Assembly: GCA_944472135.2 (NCBI GenBank)
Contig: OX235264.1
Coordinates: forward strand, 84,268,319-84,332,318
DNA: 64,000 nt
Origin: Trichobilharzia regenti
Lineage: Eukaryota > Platyhelminthes > Trematoda > Strigeidida > Schistosomatidae
Reading direction: 5' to 3'
Positions 1-12,094 of the stretch are shown here, piece by piece (positions within the stretch are counted from its first letter, which is position 1; each line of letters opens with the position of its first letter). Below the pieces are notes generated by a model. That model worked only from the letters and a program-made list of their open reading frames with translations, had not been told where the DNA came from and searched no databases. Both the position numbers and the translations under genes were made by a program.

Positions 1-1012
1 GTGATAATTACGATCCTTCACAAATTGAATTGAAAAAAGTCAGAGATGGAATAAATTTTCAATGAATTGTTCATCAATCTATTAGAAAATTTCTAAATAC
101 TTGAAATTTTGAAATGAATCATTTTTTTGTTTATGTTATAACGTGTAATTCACATGTGGTATGATCTCTACTGTTGGAGGGACACAAAGTTAAGTTAAAT
201 AAATTTACACTTCAAAGTTATCGTTATCGTGAAATACTAAATGAGATGAACACATTGTTCAGGTTTAGATACATCGCTTACTGTCTACCACTAATACAAT
301 ATAATAAAACAAAACTCGTAGTTCAGCGAAGAGGCAATTTTTAGCGAATTCAGTCTCTCTCTAATACAATATTTTCTGAGAAACAGAGAGTGGTAACAAA
401 AGTGATGAGTTGTCTTCATCATGGTTGTTGACATTGGTGAAGAGTTGAATAAGTATCTTGGAGTTACGTAATGAGGTGAATAATAATTTAATGAATGAGT
501 TGTAATGAGGATGTGCATAGAAACGAAGCAGAGTATGTTATTATTTTAGTAATAATAATGATAGTAGCTTTATTCTGAACAGTGTTTATATAATGTACAG
601 GATTTCCACTAGAGTTTATTTCATGATGTTTTCTCCTTGTCCAGAATCTTCAGATAAAAAATCAGTTGATAGTGGATTTTGTGAAACAGTGCTATGCGAT
701 CTGAGGCGAAAACCAATCCCCTATGATATACCTTCTTTGTTTCCTTGGTGAAATGCATCACATTTGGATGAATGACAATTATGAAAACTCCAGGAGTACA
801 TTTCGCCAACCAAGGACACAACTCAGGCACAGTAATCACGTATATTGTGATAGGCTGCCATCTATGATTAGGCTTTTTCTCAAGTTTAGCAGAAACTTGC
901 TAAACAGTAGGCTGTTTACATTTAAAATACTGGCCAGGATGACTAATTCTATTAAAGGTCACGATTTATTAGATTTAAGCATACTGAACAAGGAATTTTT
1001 TTATAAATTAAA
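1..1012. other. No recognisable gene
   Basis: AT-rich DNA with only short reading frames (up to about 100 codons) that show no domain or repeat character I know. I see no splice-bounded exon series, tRNA or repeat family member here. Confidence 0.5.
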
Positions 1013-1175
1013 TAGTGTTATACAGCAATAATAAGTGATGAAGTTTCGAGCACAAGCTGTTACTCATAATCATGAAGATAAAAAGGTGAGTGACCAGTAG
1101 TTTGGGATGAAAATTTCTTCATTTAGTATTACTGTATAACACTGAGTGATTTATCCGAATAAAATCTTATCCAAA
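1013..1175. repeat. Dispersed repeat, partly palindromic
   Basis: The stretch 1013-1090 matches 19722-19798 and 46069-46148 in the same orientation: a TTATxCAGTAAT block, then GATGA and TTTCGAGC, then a conserved TCATAA part. The stretch 1120-1175 is the inverted counterpart of the segment that precedes this motif in the other two copies (GTATAAC, then GATAAAATCTTATCC-like). The 1-kb copy is therefore a small foldback. The minus strand reads GAG, a loop, CTC, then GAAAC, which resembles the second half of a hammerhead. A PLE terminal region is possible but not proven. Confidence 0.45.
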
Positions 1176-1231
1176 ATGGAGTTATACTCCACCAAAGTGC
1201 CCAAGGCTGATACTGATAAGTAAAAGGAAGA

Positions 1232-1450
1232 TTATTATTATTATATCCTTTAATTCCTAGAGGAACATAGGGCTTCAGCCGCACACCTCCATTGCCTTCT
1301 GTTTCTGCCAATTTTTCCACTCCACTCCAAGTCTGCCCACATGATTTCATCTCCTCCTCGCATGACCTCCTCTAAGTCACCCCACCGTGGGACGACCAAC
1401 TCACCGCCTCCCTTTCGGGTTCCACTCGAGCAATGGATTGTCCTCAAGGC
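1232..1450 (-). mobile_element. RTE-like LINE, 3' end scrap
   Basis: On the minus strand this is the last ~200 bp of an RTE-clade LINE: the codons for EWNPKG and the following R-rich stretch, then the 3' end reading CCCTATGTTCC and an (ATA/TAA) tail at 1232-1246. It duplicates the 3' end of the longer copy that starts at 1648 and matches 40177-40380. It is a severely 5'-truncated insertion. Assignment to RTE (the SR2 group in schistosomes) rests on the neighbouring copies that retain reverse transcriptase. Confidence 0.7.
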
Positions 1451-1647
1451 TTCTGTAGATCAGTGGACGACTGGAGAAAACTACTCTTAATGTTGTGGAG
1501 AAGAGAGGTCTTTTAAAAGGTGCTGAAAAATTTTCCTCTTGAGGATATTGCAACCTAAGCCTTCCATGTAGTCCAGATTCATATCATTTTTGAAACAAGT
1601 AATGTTTTGTTCCTCTGGACTTTTTGTTTGATATTCTCGTTGATGAA

Positions 1648-3087
1648 TCTTATTATTATTATTGTATCCTTTAGTTCCTAGAGGAACATAGGGCTTCAGC
1701 TGCGCACCTCCATTGCCTTCGGTTTTCTGACAACTTTTTCACCCTGCTCCAGGTCTGTCCACATGCTTTCATCTCCTCCTCGCATGACCTCCTCCAAGTC
1801 ACCCTTGCACTGACGACCAACTCGCCGCCTCCCTTTCGGGTTCCACTCGATGGCTTGTCTAGTGATGTCACTTGATGGTTTCCTCAGCGTATGGCCAACC
1901 AATCCATCTCCATTTCTTCCTGCCTATTTGTTTCACAATCGGTTCCTGATTGGTTCGCTCCCAGAGATCCCTGTTGCTGATCTTTTCCGATCGGCCATCT
2001 GATCTTGAGTATTGAGCGAAGACAGCTGTTAATGAAGGTCTAAAGTTTGTTTGAGGTGCTCTTTATGACGCACCAAGTCTCTGATCCGTATAGTAGCACT
2101 GACTTTACATTGGAGTTGAAAATCCGGACCTTATTTTTGATGCTGAGTGCTGTTGACCTCCACACAGACTTGACATGAGTAATAAAAGCTTGTCTTGCTT
2201 TTCCGATTCTGACTTTGATATCCTCGTCAGTTCCATTGGCCTGTAGTTGAAACGATGCTTCCCAGGTAGGTAGGTGAAGAAGGTTGTTTCTTTCAGACTC
2301 CTCCCATTCATGATGGCTGACTGCTGTCTGTTGTTGTTGTTGCTATTGGTGTTGGCCAGGAATCTTCATCACCTACCTCTGTTTTCTCTATGTTCACCTG
2401 AAGTCCTATATTCTCGGGATGCTTCTTCTGCCAGCTTGTTGCTTTTCACTTGCATATCTTCCAGTTTGTGCGAAATCAGACATATGTCATCATCGGCGAA
2501 GTCCAGATCCTCCAAGTCTTTTGTGTCAGTCCATTTTATGCCTGTTCCCTCGTTGGTTGACGTTGTCTGTCGCATTATCCAATCAATTGCAATCAGGAAG
2601 ATCATTGGTGATAGAAGACAGCCTTGCCTCACTCCCGTCTTCACTTCGAAGGCTTCCGTAAGTTTCCCGTTGTGGATTACTTGGCATGCCGCATTGTCGT
2701 ATAACTGTTGGATGAGATGTGTAATTGTCGATGGGACCCCGTAGTAGCGAAGTAGTTGCCAAATGACCTCTCGATCGACGCTGTCGAAGGCCTTTTCAAA
2801 GTCGATGAAGTTGAGATAGAGAGGTGACTGCCATTCCAAGCTTTGTTCAATGATGATCCGTAGAGTAGCGATTTGATCAATACATGACTTGTTTCTCCCG
2901 AATCCAGCTGGTTCCGGTCGAAGTTTTGCATCCAGGGCTTGTTTGACTCTCCTCAGGATGATGCGGCCTAGTATTTTGCTTGGGATGAAATGGACAGAAG
3001 CATAATTCCGCGCCAGTTTTTGCATTGACTTAAGTCTCCTTTCTTTGGTAGTTTGAATAAGTAGCCTTTATTCCAATCCTCAGGTTT
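1648..3087 (-). mobile_element. Degenerate RTE/SR2-like LINE, 5'-truncated
   Basis: Minus-strand LINE copy running from codons for a PEDWNKGYLFKLPK motif near 3080, through the reverse transcriptase core, to the 3' end with a TTATTATTATT-side tail at 1648. The C-terminal part around 1671-1902 has the frame broken more than once. Two other RTE copies in the window (4126-5905 and 40164-42345) share the same order of motifs. The 5' end abuts the inverted terminal repeat that starts at 3088. The endonuclease part is missing, so this copy cannot be autonomous. Confidence 0.8.
2369..3025 (-). pseudogene. RTE reverse transcriptase fragment
   Basis: A 218-codon open stretch encoding the palm of a LINE reverse transcriptase. 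In order it shows SKILGRIILRR, an FIDFEKAFDSVDRE block (catalytic Asp of motif A), GVRQGCLLSP (motif B) and FADDD (motif C, the catalytic Asp pair). It lacks the upstream endonuclease and ends by running into a changed frame, and there is no full-length ORF around it. The FADD-type motif C and the linker order fit the RTE clade. The family role is copying element RNA at a nicked chromosomal target; this copy is dead by truncation. Confidence 0.85.
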
Positions 3088-3617
3088 GAAGTTTAACTCA
3101 CTGAATGTATTCGGAAACTATTTGACGTATGGTACCTAATTTCTTATAGTTGAACATTTTTTGCTCTAAACGCTTTTTTTGTGTACTCGTTACTGCTGAA
3201 CACTGTTTATTCGCATCCCTTTATTCGTGTCTGCCGTTCATTAGCTGTTTAAATAACACATGGATCGCACATGGGACAGCTTTGCTCTTGTTATTTATTT
3301 GCGAACTTTGACTGTGTTTCTGACGTCAATCAGCCTCAAACAACTCAAAACTGAGGTTTGTATATTGAATTTTATATTTCATTTTTAATATAGTACCGCA
3401 TTTTTGACAAATCTTGTATATTCGGATTTTACGCGTAACAGCAGATTTGTGTCGTGGGTGTCGGAAGCACAGTCAAAGTTCGCCAATAAAAAGTAAAACC
3501 AGAGCCATTGGAGATCCACGTGTTATTTAAACAAATTGTGAATGCCAAATACGGAATTCAGGGACGCGAATAAACAGCGTTCAACAGTAACAAGTACACA
3601 AATAGAGCGTATAGAGC
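3088..3617. repeat. Foldback element, left and proximal right arms
   Basis: The left arm (3088 to about 3320) is the imperfect reverse complement of 3465-3617. Inner arms are GCGAACTTTGACTGTG at 3301-3316 and CACAGTCAAAGTTCGC at 3470-3485. Outer parts contain TTTAAATAACACATGGATC on the left and its complement at 3513 onward. The outermost 75 bp of the right arm are missing here and are found instead at 14192-14266, so the element is interrupted after position 3617. No transposase is visible. By eye the arms are about 75-80% identical. Confidence 0.7.
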
Positions 3618-4125
3618 AAAACGTATAGATACAACAAACAAATAAAAGTTTTATATATATCAGCGAAAACGTAATGCACTAATCGAAAATTCCAAATTTA
3701 AAGTAGGCCACCTCTAAAATATCAGCGTTTTAAAGGATTACAAGTGTTATCAGGAGTTAAGAAGACAACCAAACAGAAATCAAGTGAGTAGAAATCAACC
3801 AGATTGCGACCACTATAGAAGAAATGGTGAAATAATTTTCCTTTTCTAATTTTTTTAACTGAGTGGCTATATTTCCAACAGTGTGCAGGTAACGGAACAG
3901 TATTGCCTTTGTTAGGCCGTACTTCGCTTTGTAGAATTATTTGAAAAAGATGTTTTTTGAGATTGAATAACCGGTGTTGACAAGGTGTTGTATTGTCGCA
4001 CTACTTATACAGTCATTACAAACCGTCAGTAAAATAATAATTCAAAGGATGCAGTTAGATAGTCGAGCCAAATTAGTTTATTCATTTATTATTCATTACT
4101 TGCATTCTGACCACAGGCAAAGTTC

Positions 4126-5905
4126 AATACTCAATAAGTGAATGATCATGCCACAAAAGACATCTTCACTGCAATCATGAGGAAAAAGACCAAGACACCA
4201 ATCAACACTAGCCGACAGATCAACGTTGAAAAGCCCTGGGACAACCTGAAAGAGGTGTGGAGTGAAACCTGCATGGAAGTTCTAGGCAGTACGAGGAAAC
4301 AGGATAAACAGTGGCACACTAAAAACACATATAGACTAATAGGAAGAGGAAGGATGGCAAAGAAAAGATCATCTAATGTATTCACGAGCAATAAAGTTGC
4401 TAAAACCCTGATAGGCAGCAAGATCACACAATCTCCTAGAAGAAGCAATCAAAATTGACCAAGAAACATCAACGGACTTGATGACGCCATTACTGGAGAA
4501 GGTGGGGAAAGAGAGCATAGTACCTGCGGATTGGAATAAAGCCCACTTATTCAAACTGCCAAAAAAAGAAACTTAAGTCCATTCCAGAATTTGCACTGCA
4601 TTATGCTCCTGCCTATGCTAATAAAAATACTAGGCCCCATCATTTTGGAGAGAGTCAACGAGCCCTAGATGAAAAATTGCGACTGTAACAGGCTGGATTC
4701 AGGAGGAAAAAGTCATGCATCGATAAAATTGCCACACTACGGATCTTCACTGAATGAAGCTTGGAATGTTAGTCACCTCTGCACTTCAACTTCATTGACT
4801 TTGAAAAGCTCTTCGACAGCGTTGATTGAGACGTAATTTGGAAAGTGATTCGCTACTACAGGGTGACGCCTACAATTATACACCTCATCCAACAGTTGCA
4901 CGACAATACTGCATGCCAAGTAGTCCACAACGGGAAACTCACCGGATCCTTCGATGTGAGGAAGGGAGTAGGGCAAGGCTCCCTACTATGGCCAATGATT
5001 TCCCTGATTGCAGTAGATTGGAAAATGCGACAGAGAGCGGGTGGGAAATGAGTAGACAGGCATAAAATGGACCCACGTAAACCACTTGGAATATCTGAAC
5101 TTCACCGATGGTATATGTCTGATTTCCCACAAACTGGAAGATATGCAAGTGGAAAGCAACAAGTTGGCAGAAGAAGCATCAAAGATAGGACTTTAGGCGA
5201 ACATAGAGAAGGCAGAGTTGATGAAGATCCCTGGCCAATAGCGTCAACGGCAACGACGTACAATAAATGTGAAAGAAGCAACCTCCTTTCACTACCGACC
5301 TGCTGAGCGTCGTTTCAACTACGAACAGAACTGATGAGGATATCATCAAAGCGAGGATTCGGAAAGCAAGGCAAGCTTTCTTTACTCATGTCAAGCCTGT
5401 GTGGAGGTCAACAGCACTACTCTGCATGAAAAATAAAATACAGATTTTCTTCAACTTCAATGTAAAGTCAATGCTACTATACGGAGACAACACGAAGAGC
5501 ACTTCAAACAAACTACAGACTTTCATCAACAGCTGTCTTTGCTCAATACTCAACATCGGATGGCCGGCCAGAAAAGATCAGCAACAGGGATCGCTGGCAG
5601 TCAGCGAACCAACCAGGAATTGACTGGGAAACAAATAGGCAGGAAGAAATGGAGGTGGATTGGCCATACTCTGAGGAAACCAACAAGTGATATCACTAGA
5701 AAAGCCCTCGAGTGGAACCCGAAAGGGAAGCGGCGAGTTGGTTTTCCAAATGTGACTTGAAGGAGGTGATGTGAAGAGGAGATGAAAGCATGTGGGTAGA
5801 CGTGGAGCCAGGTGAAAACGTTTGAAGTGGACTGAACGCAATGGAGACGTGCCGCTGGAGCCATTTGTTCCTGTAGCCGTTGAAGAAAACAGTAATAAAT
5901 AGTAA
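4126..5905 (+). pseudogene. Decayed RTE LINE in tandem unit 1
   Basis: Plus-strand RTE relic in many frames. It retains a pre-RT linker (codons for KPWDNLKEVW near 4230), PADWNKAHLFKLPKK near 4525, FIDFEK near 4795, a GVGQGSLL motif B near 4970 (usual form RQGC), and the C-terminal KKWRWIGHTLRKP and EWNPKGKRR blocks around 5645-5740. The FADD motif is not recognisable and stops are frequent, so it is inactive. It is older than the copies at 1648 and 40164, judged by the number of breaks. Confidence 0.8.
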
Positions 5906-6245
5906 TGAGTGTGGTGGATCAAAAGAGGAGATTTTACATCTTCCATGAAAAAATTCACCGAATTGTTTGGTATAATGAATTGACTACTGACAAAGTGTGA
6001 GTAGCTAGCCCTTGTCTTATCTCTTTATGCTCGATTTTAAAGAAAGGCTTTGAAACATTAAAATCAACATAATCTGTGGGCAGTGTGCAACGAATTCGCT
6101 CCTGTACTCTTCGATATGTAGACTTTAATTTGTTCATACTGATATCCAGTGATATCAAATTAGTGAATGTGATATCTTAAAGATGTACAATAATACGAAA
6201 CTCATTGAAACAGGAGATGATCATCTTAATTGGTGGATAATGACT

Positions 6246-6305
6246 AGCAGTAGAATCCAGGATGCACATTTCATCCTATTTGGGACTCGTCAGATGATCA
6301 TCTCA
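6246..6305 (-). ncRNA. Hammerhead ribozyme of SINE (Sm-alpha) type, eroded
   Basis: The minus strand shows CTGACGAG (6286-6293), stem II TCCC-AAAT-AGGA, then GAAA (6269-6272), a short stem III ATGT/GCAT, and CTGGATTC after the expected cleavage site between 6261 and 6260. This matches the schistosome SINE hammerhead. Core bases are intact, but the strand preceding CTGACGAG no longer pairs well with CTGGAT, so stem I is poor and self-cleavage is doubtful. I cannot recognise a pol III head upstream. Confidence 0.7.
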
Positions 6306-6762
6306 CTTTCAAATCTCCAGTGTTTACCAGCCACTGTAGATTGTGAAGTGGTTCACTCAGTTTATTGGTAAGTGCACGAGTGGCGATTTCAACCACACAC
6401 TTGTCAACAGAGCACTAAGTACCTACAGCGAGAATCTTAATTGTTGCAAATATTATGAAAATATCATCACATTAAAATCTCTCATTTTGTTCACCACTCG
6501 TCGGATCTTGGTCAAGAAAAAAATGATGTAAATCCATAGTAAGATGTTTCATACCTGAAGCTGTTTATTTGACAGAATTTTATCGTGTGGCTTTTGTCAC
6601 ACCTAATTTTCTGTACCGTTCTATCAAGCGTCTCGTATGGAATTTCGAGTTTTCGAAAGGGAAGTAAACAGTGAGGTGTATGTGGATTTGGTGGAACTGC
6701 TATCCCCGGAATTTCTGCCAGTGTTTTTGATGTGGTTTTGTTCTCTGAGCTGGATGGTTAAT

Positions 6763-6807
6763 TTGCGAAGCTTTCATCACCCTACTGGGTGACATCTTCA
6801 GCGCATA
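6763..6807 (-). ncRNA. Minimal hammerhead of PLE type
   Basis: The minus strand reads TGCG, CTGAAGA (CUGANGA core), a strong stem II GTCACCC-AGTA-GGGTGA(T), GAAA, then GCTT and CGCA. Stem I is TGCG/CGCA. Stem III is only the palindrome A-G-C-U, with H17 = U. Hammerheads with a tiny palindromic stem III are described in the terminal repeats of Penelope-like elements and are thought to work as dimers. All core residues are present. No PLE coding region in the right orientation follows directly, so this is probably a solo terminal repeat. Confidence 0.7.
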
Positions 6808-7792
6808 CTTCAATTTGAAGTCAGTGTAAATAAATTTTACTTGAGCATAATGATGATGCTTTATTGTCGCTCAACTTCATATGCTTGCATATTAGTAGGC
6901 GTATGTGTTGTGCTCATCATGTTCTGCACTGAATAGTGTATGCGTCTGTTTCTCAGTACACTTCCTGATGGAATTTACCACAGCCGATTCACCGGTCACT
7001 CTACTGTACTTGTAATGATCATACTGATTCTTGTTGACCTGGTGGGGCTGGCCGCTAACTCATTGACCTTTACAGTACGTCATCCCTCTAGTGAGCTCAA
7101 GTCTGGTCGACTTATGCTAGCTGAAGCCAACCAGTATGTTGCTCATTTCGGTTTATTTGAAACGTGTATATACAACTTCTTCTAGGGCGACGGGCTGTAG
7201 TGTTGTGGAAAACTATCCACCTGGCCCGTCTAGAAGCATGCATTAACTGATATGAATGCACTCAGGTAATGGTATCATTTGAAACACAAATGTGACAGCT
7301 GCTAAAAATCCACAAATCAGATTGAGAAAGACATTGAAATATTGGGTATTCGAGGATCATTGGTGTTTACTGGCGCATGTGGTTTTCAATGAATTCAACA
7401 TTAAAATGAATGGAATGGAGTAGTACGATGATAACATCTTTGATAATTGCTCAACTGCGTGCCACACTGAGCATCACTGGCAATTGTGTGATCAACTGCA
7501 ATGATATACACACACGTGCGCCTGTTGAGTTAGCCTTCAAGTGGAGAAGTTATGCACTGACGGTAGAGGGTAATCTAATTAGAGTAGAAATTAGAAATAT
7601 ATGCATGAATACTTTTTGATTAAGGAATCGTGATTTCAAACAGTTTTTAATAGTTTATGAAAGATTTGCTTTTCCAAAATCACCATGAACTGTTGCAGAA
7701 CCAGGGATGTTTGTGATGAAATCTATGGAAATGTGGTCAGTATGAATAAACCAAGGAAGAAATCTAAACTGTAAGCATCTACATGTTTTTCA

Positions 7793-7990
7793 TTACAAAT
7801 TCCCAAATGCCCGGACAATTACGTAGGTCAAACCAGTAGACTAGGTTCAATTAGATTATGGGAACATAGAAATTCCACTGGATCCAGAATGATTGCCCGT
7901 GCCACGTTATATAAACTGGAGGAAGCCTCAGTCACTGCAATGCATTCACTTGCATGTAATTGCCCAAACGTTGATAATTATCCTGAGTAA
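7793..7990 (+). pseudogene. PLE GIY-YIG endonuclease scrap
   Basis: An uninterrupted frame without a start codon encodes CPDNYVGQTSR, then IRLWEHRN, and later a Cys/His/Asn-containing stretch before TAA at 7988-7990. The Y-V-G-Q-T-S-R block followed by R-x-x-EH matches the GIY-YIG core and catalytic Arg region found at the C-terminus of Penelope-like elements. No reverse transcriptase is recognisable upstream. It differs from the YIGRTTRQ type seen elsewhere in the window, so it comes from another PLE lineage. Confidence 0.65.
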
Positions 7991-9412
7991 ATATCTCACT
8001 TTAGTCCAATAAGAAATGTTCACACAGAATTAATTCCATTTCTGGTTAAATACTGTCTTGCATTCACAAACAAGTCACACCATACTCAGCTAGTCACATG
8101 CTTCCAATGTTTCACTGCAGTCGAATTCTACCCAACTGCCAATAGTTTCCACACGTCTACTTCCTGGAAATTGTTGAAATGAATAGTTAGTGAGTGTAAT
8201 AAAATCAGCATTAATCATTGAAGAAACACCAGGCTAAATTGCAAACAGTTTCAGGAAAGCTGAGCGTTCATTTTGCTAAATTTCACCGTTATCTGATGAG
8301 CAAATTGAAATAGGTTTGACGATAGCACATTCTGACATCATCAACAAACCGACAGTCTTTTTATAAATTCAGTGATTCTAAATAGGAGGAATATGAGTAA
8401 AAGTACATAGTACATGGTGATTTGCATCTTTAAAAAGTTGAAATGAACAGTTTCTTCCGCATTCACATTGACTGACAGCTCATTCACTGCTGCTAATCCG
8501 AATAACAAGTGGATAAGACGATAAAATCAACACATAGTGAAATATGTGGTGAAATAATTGATTGAAGTATTGTGAGTGAACACACATATCTAGTTGACTG
8601 ATGCATTGACAACCAGGAATCCAACAATTATTACAACCCCACTTCGTATGTTGATTGATATTCGAATAAACATGATGTGTCCAAAATACCGTATAATATC
8701 TAGCATAAAATATACAAATCTCGATTGTGAGGTGTCTGAGTCGCAAATCATAGTCAATCTGCGTCAACAATCGAAAATCAGCACAGCCGTGTTAAAAGAG
8801 ATCCACGCGTTATTTAAACAGCTTGTGAATGCCAAATACGGAATTCAGGGACGCGAATAAACAGCGTTCAACAGTAACAAGTACACAAATAGAGCGTATA
8901 GAGCAAAACGTATAGATACAACAAACAAATAAAAGTTTTATATATATCAGCGAAAACGTAATGCACTAATCGAAAATTCCAAATTTAAAGTAGGCCACCT
9001 CTAAAATATCAGCGTTTTAAAGGATTACAAGTGTTATCAGGAGTTAAGAAGACAACCAAACAGAAATCAAGTGAGTAGAAATCAACCAGATTGCGACCAC
9101 TATAGAAGAAATGGTGAAATAATTTTCCTTTTCTAATTTTTTTAACTGAGTGGCTATATTTCCAACAGTGTGCAGGTAACGGAACAGTATTGCCTTTGTT
9201 AGGCCGTACTTCGCTTTGTAGAATTATTTGAAAAAGATGTTTTTTGAGATTGAATAACCGGTGTTGACAAGGTGTTGTATTGTCGCACTACTTATACAGT
9301 CATTACAAACCGTCAGTAAAATAATAATTCAAAGGATGCAGTTAGATAGTCGAGCCAAATTAGTTTATTCATTTATTATTCATTACTTGCATTCTGACCA
9401 CAGGCAAAGTTC

Positions 9413-11192
9413 AATACTCAATAAGTGAATGATCATGCCACAAAAGACATCTTCACTGCAATCATGAGGAAAAAGACCAAGACACCAATCAACACTAGCC
9501 GACAGATCAACGTTGAAAAGCCCTGGGACAACCTGAAAGAGGTGTGGAGTGAAACCTGCATGGAAGTTCTAGGCAGTACGAGGAAACAGGATAAACAGTG
9601 GCACACTAAAAACACATATAGACTAATAGGAAGAGGAAGGATGGCAAAGAAAAGATCATCTAATGTATTCACGAGCAATAAAGTTGCTAAAACCCTGATA
9701 GGCAGCAAGATCACACAATCTCCTAGAAGAAGCAATCAAAATTGACCAAGAAACATCAACGGACTTGATGACGCCATTACTGGAGAAGGTGGGGAAAGAG
9801 AGCATAGTACCTGCGGATTGGAATAAAGCCCACTTATTCAAACTGCCAAAAAAAGAAACTTAAGTCCATTCCAGAATTTGCACTGCATTATGCTCCTGCC
9901 TATGCTAATAAAAATACTAGGCCCCATCATTTTGGAGAGAGTCAACGAGCCCTAGATGAAAAATTGTGACTGTAACAGGCTGGATTCAGGAGGAAAAAGT
10001 CATGCATCGATAAAATTGCCACACTACGGATCTTCACTGAATGAAGCTTGGAATGTTAGTCACCTCTGCACTTCAACTTCATTGACTTTGAAAAGCTCTT
10101 CGACAGCGTTGATTGAGACGTAATTTGGAAAGTGATTCGCTACTACAGGGTGACGCCTACAATTATACACCTCATCCAACAGTTGCACGACAATACTGCA
10201 TGCCAAGTAGTCCACAACGGGAAACTCACCGGATCCTTCGATGTGAGGAAGGGAGTAGGGCAAGGCTCCCTACTATGGCCAATGATTTCCCTGATTGCAG
10301 TAGATTGGAAAATGCGACAGAGAGCGGGTGGGAAATGAGTAGACAGGCATAAAATGGACCCACGTAAACCACTTGGAATATCTGAACTTCACCGATGGTA
10401 TATGTCTGATTTCCCACAAACTGGAAGATATGCAAGTGGAAAGCAACAAGTTGGCAGAAGAAGCATCAAAGATAGGACTTTAGGCGAACATAGAGAAGGC
10501 AGAGTTGATGAAGATCCCTGGCCAATAGCGTCAACGGCAACGACGTACAATAAATGTGAAAGAAGCAACCTCCTTTCACTACCGACCTGCTGAGCGTCGT
10601 TTCAACTACGAACAGAACTGATGAGGATATCATCAAAGCGAGGATTCGGAAAGCAAGGCAAGCTTTCTTTACTCATGTCAAGCCTGTGTGGAGGTCAACA
10701 GCACTACTCTGCATGAAAAATAAAATACAGATTTTCTTCAACTTCAATGTAAAGTCAATGCTACTATACGGAGACAACACGAAGAGCACTTCAAACAAAC
10801 CACAGACTTTCATCAACAGCTGTCTTTGCTCAATACTCAACATCGGATGGCCGGCCAGAAAAGATCAGCAACAGGGATCGCTGGCAGTCAGCGAACCAAC
10901 CAGGAATTGACTGGGAAACAAATAGGCAGGAAGAAATGGAGGTGGATTGGCCATACTCTGAGGAAACCAACAAGTGATATCACTAGAAAAGCCCTCGAGT
11001 GGAACCCGAAAGGGAAGCGGCGAGTTGGTTTTCCAAATGTGACTTGAAGGAGGTGATGTGAAGAGGAGATGAAAGCATGTGGGTAGACGTGGAGCCAGGT
11101 GAAAACGTTTGAAGTGGACTGAACGCAATGGAGACGTGCCGCTGGAGCCATTTGTTCCTGTAGCCGTTGAAGAAAACAGTAATAAATAGTAA
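9413..11192 (+). pseudogene. Decayed RTE LINE in tandem unit 2
   Basis: Duplicate of the relic at 4126-5905, carried along by the tandem duplication, with the same frame breaks. The shared breaks show that the RTE copy was already dead before the unit was duplicated. Two or three single-base differences are visible, one of which (near 10800) changes a Leu to a Pro codon in a meaningless frame. Confidence 0.85.
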
Positions 11193-11532
11193 TGAGTGTG
11201 GTGGATCAAAAGAGGAGATTTTACATCTTCCATGAAAAAATTCACCGAATTGTTTGGTATAATGAATTGACTACTGACAAAGTGTGAGTAGCTAGCCCTT
11301 GTCTTATCTCTTTATGCTCGATTTTAAAGAAAGGCTTTGAAACATTAAAATCAACATAATCTGTGGGCAGTGTGCAACGAATTCGCTCCTGTACTCTTCG
11401 ATATGTAGACTTTAATTTGTTCATACTGATATCCAGTGATATCAAATTAGTGAATGTGATATCTTAAAGATGTACAATAATACGAAACTCATTGAAACAG
11501 GAGATGATCATCTTAATTGGTGGATAGTGACT

Positions 11533-11592
11533 AGCAGTAGAATCCAGGATGCACATTTCATCCTATTTGGGACTCGTCAGATGATCATCTCA
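11533..11592 (-). ncRNA. Hammerhead of SINE type, copy in tandem unit 2
   Basis: Same motif as 6246-6305, shifted by 5,287 bp. One nearby A/G difference lies outside the catalytic core. Stem I is eroded in the same way. Confidence 0.7.
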
Positions 11593-12049
11593 CTTTCAAA
11601 TCTCCAGTGTTTACCAGCCACTGTAGATTGTGAAGTGGTTCACTCAGTTTATTGGTAAGTGCACGAGTGGCGATTTCAACCACACACTTGTCAACAGAGC
11701 ACTAAGTACCTACAGCGAGAATCTTAATTGTTGCAAATATTATGAAAATATCATCACATTAAAATCTCTCATTTTGTTCACCACTCGTCGGATCTTGGTC
11801 AAGAAAAAAATGATGTAAATCCATAGTAAGATGTTTCATACCTGAAGCTGTTTATTTGACAGAATTTTATCGTGTGGCTTTTGTCACACCTAATTTTCTG
11901 TACCGTTCTATCAAGCGTCTCGTATGGAATTTCGAGTTTTCGAAAGGGAAGTAAACAGTGAGGTGTATGTGGATTTGGTGGAACTGCTATCCCCGGAATT
12001 TCTGCCAGTGTTTTTGATGTGGTTTTGTTCTCTGAGCTGGATGGTTAAT

Positions 12050-12094
12050 TTGCGAAGCTTTCATCACCCTACTGGGTGACATCTTCAGCGCATA
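12050..12094 (-). ncRNA. Minimal PLE hammerhead, copy in tandem unit 2
   Basis: Identical by eye to 6763-6807, located 5,287 bp downstream. Core, stem II and the AGCU palindrome are unchanged. Confidence 0.7.

Larger units (their letters stand above)
3511..8797. repeat. 5,287-bp tandem unit, copy 1
   Basis: Every position from 3511 to 8797 recurs 5,287 bp downstream. I noticed only a handful of differences in the body, for example 4686 C versus 9967-region T, a T/C change near 5513/10800, and an A/G change near 6239/11527. More changes occur in the first 60 bp, which match the foldback right arm. The unit holds an RTE relic, two hammerhead motifs, a PLE endonuclease scrap and, at its end, another partial right arm. 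Such near-identity means a very recent duplication or an assembly duplication. Confidence 0.9.
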
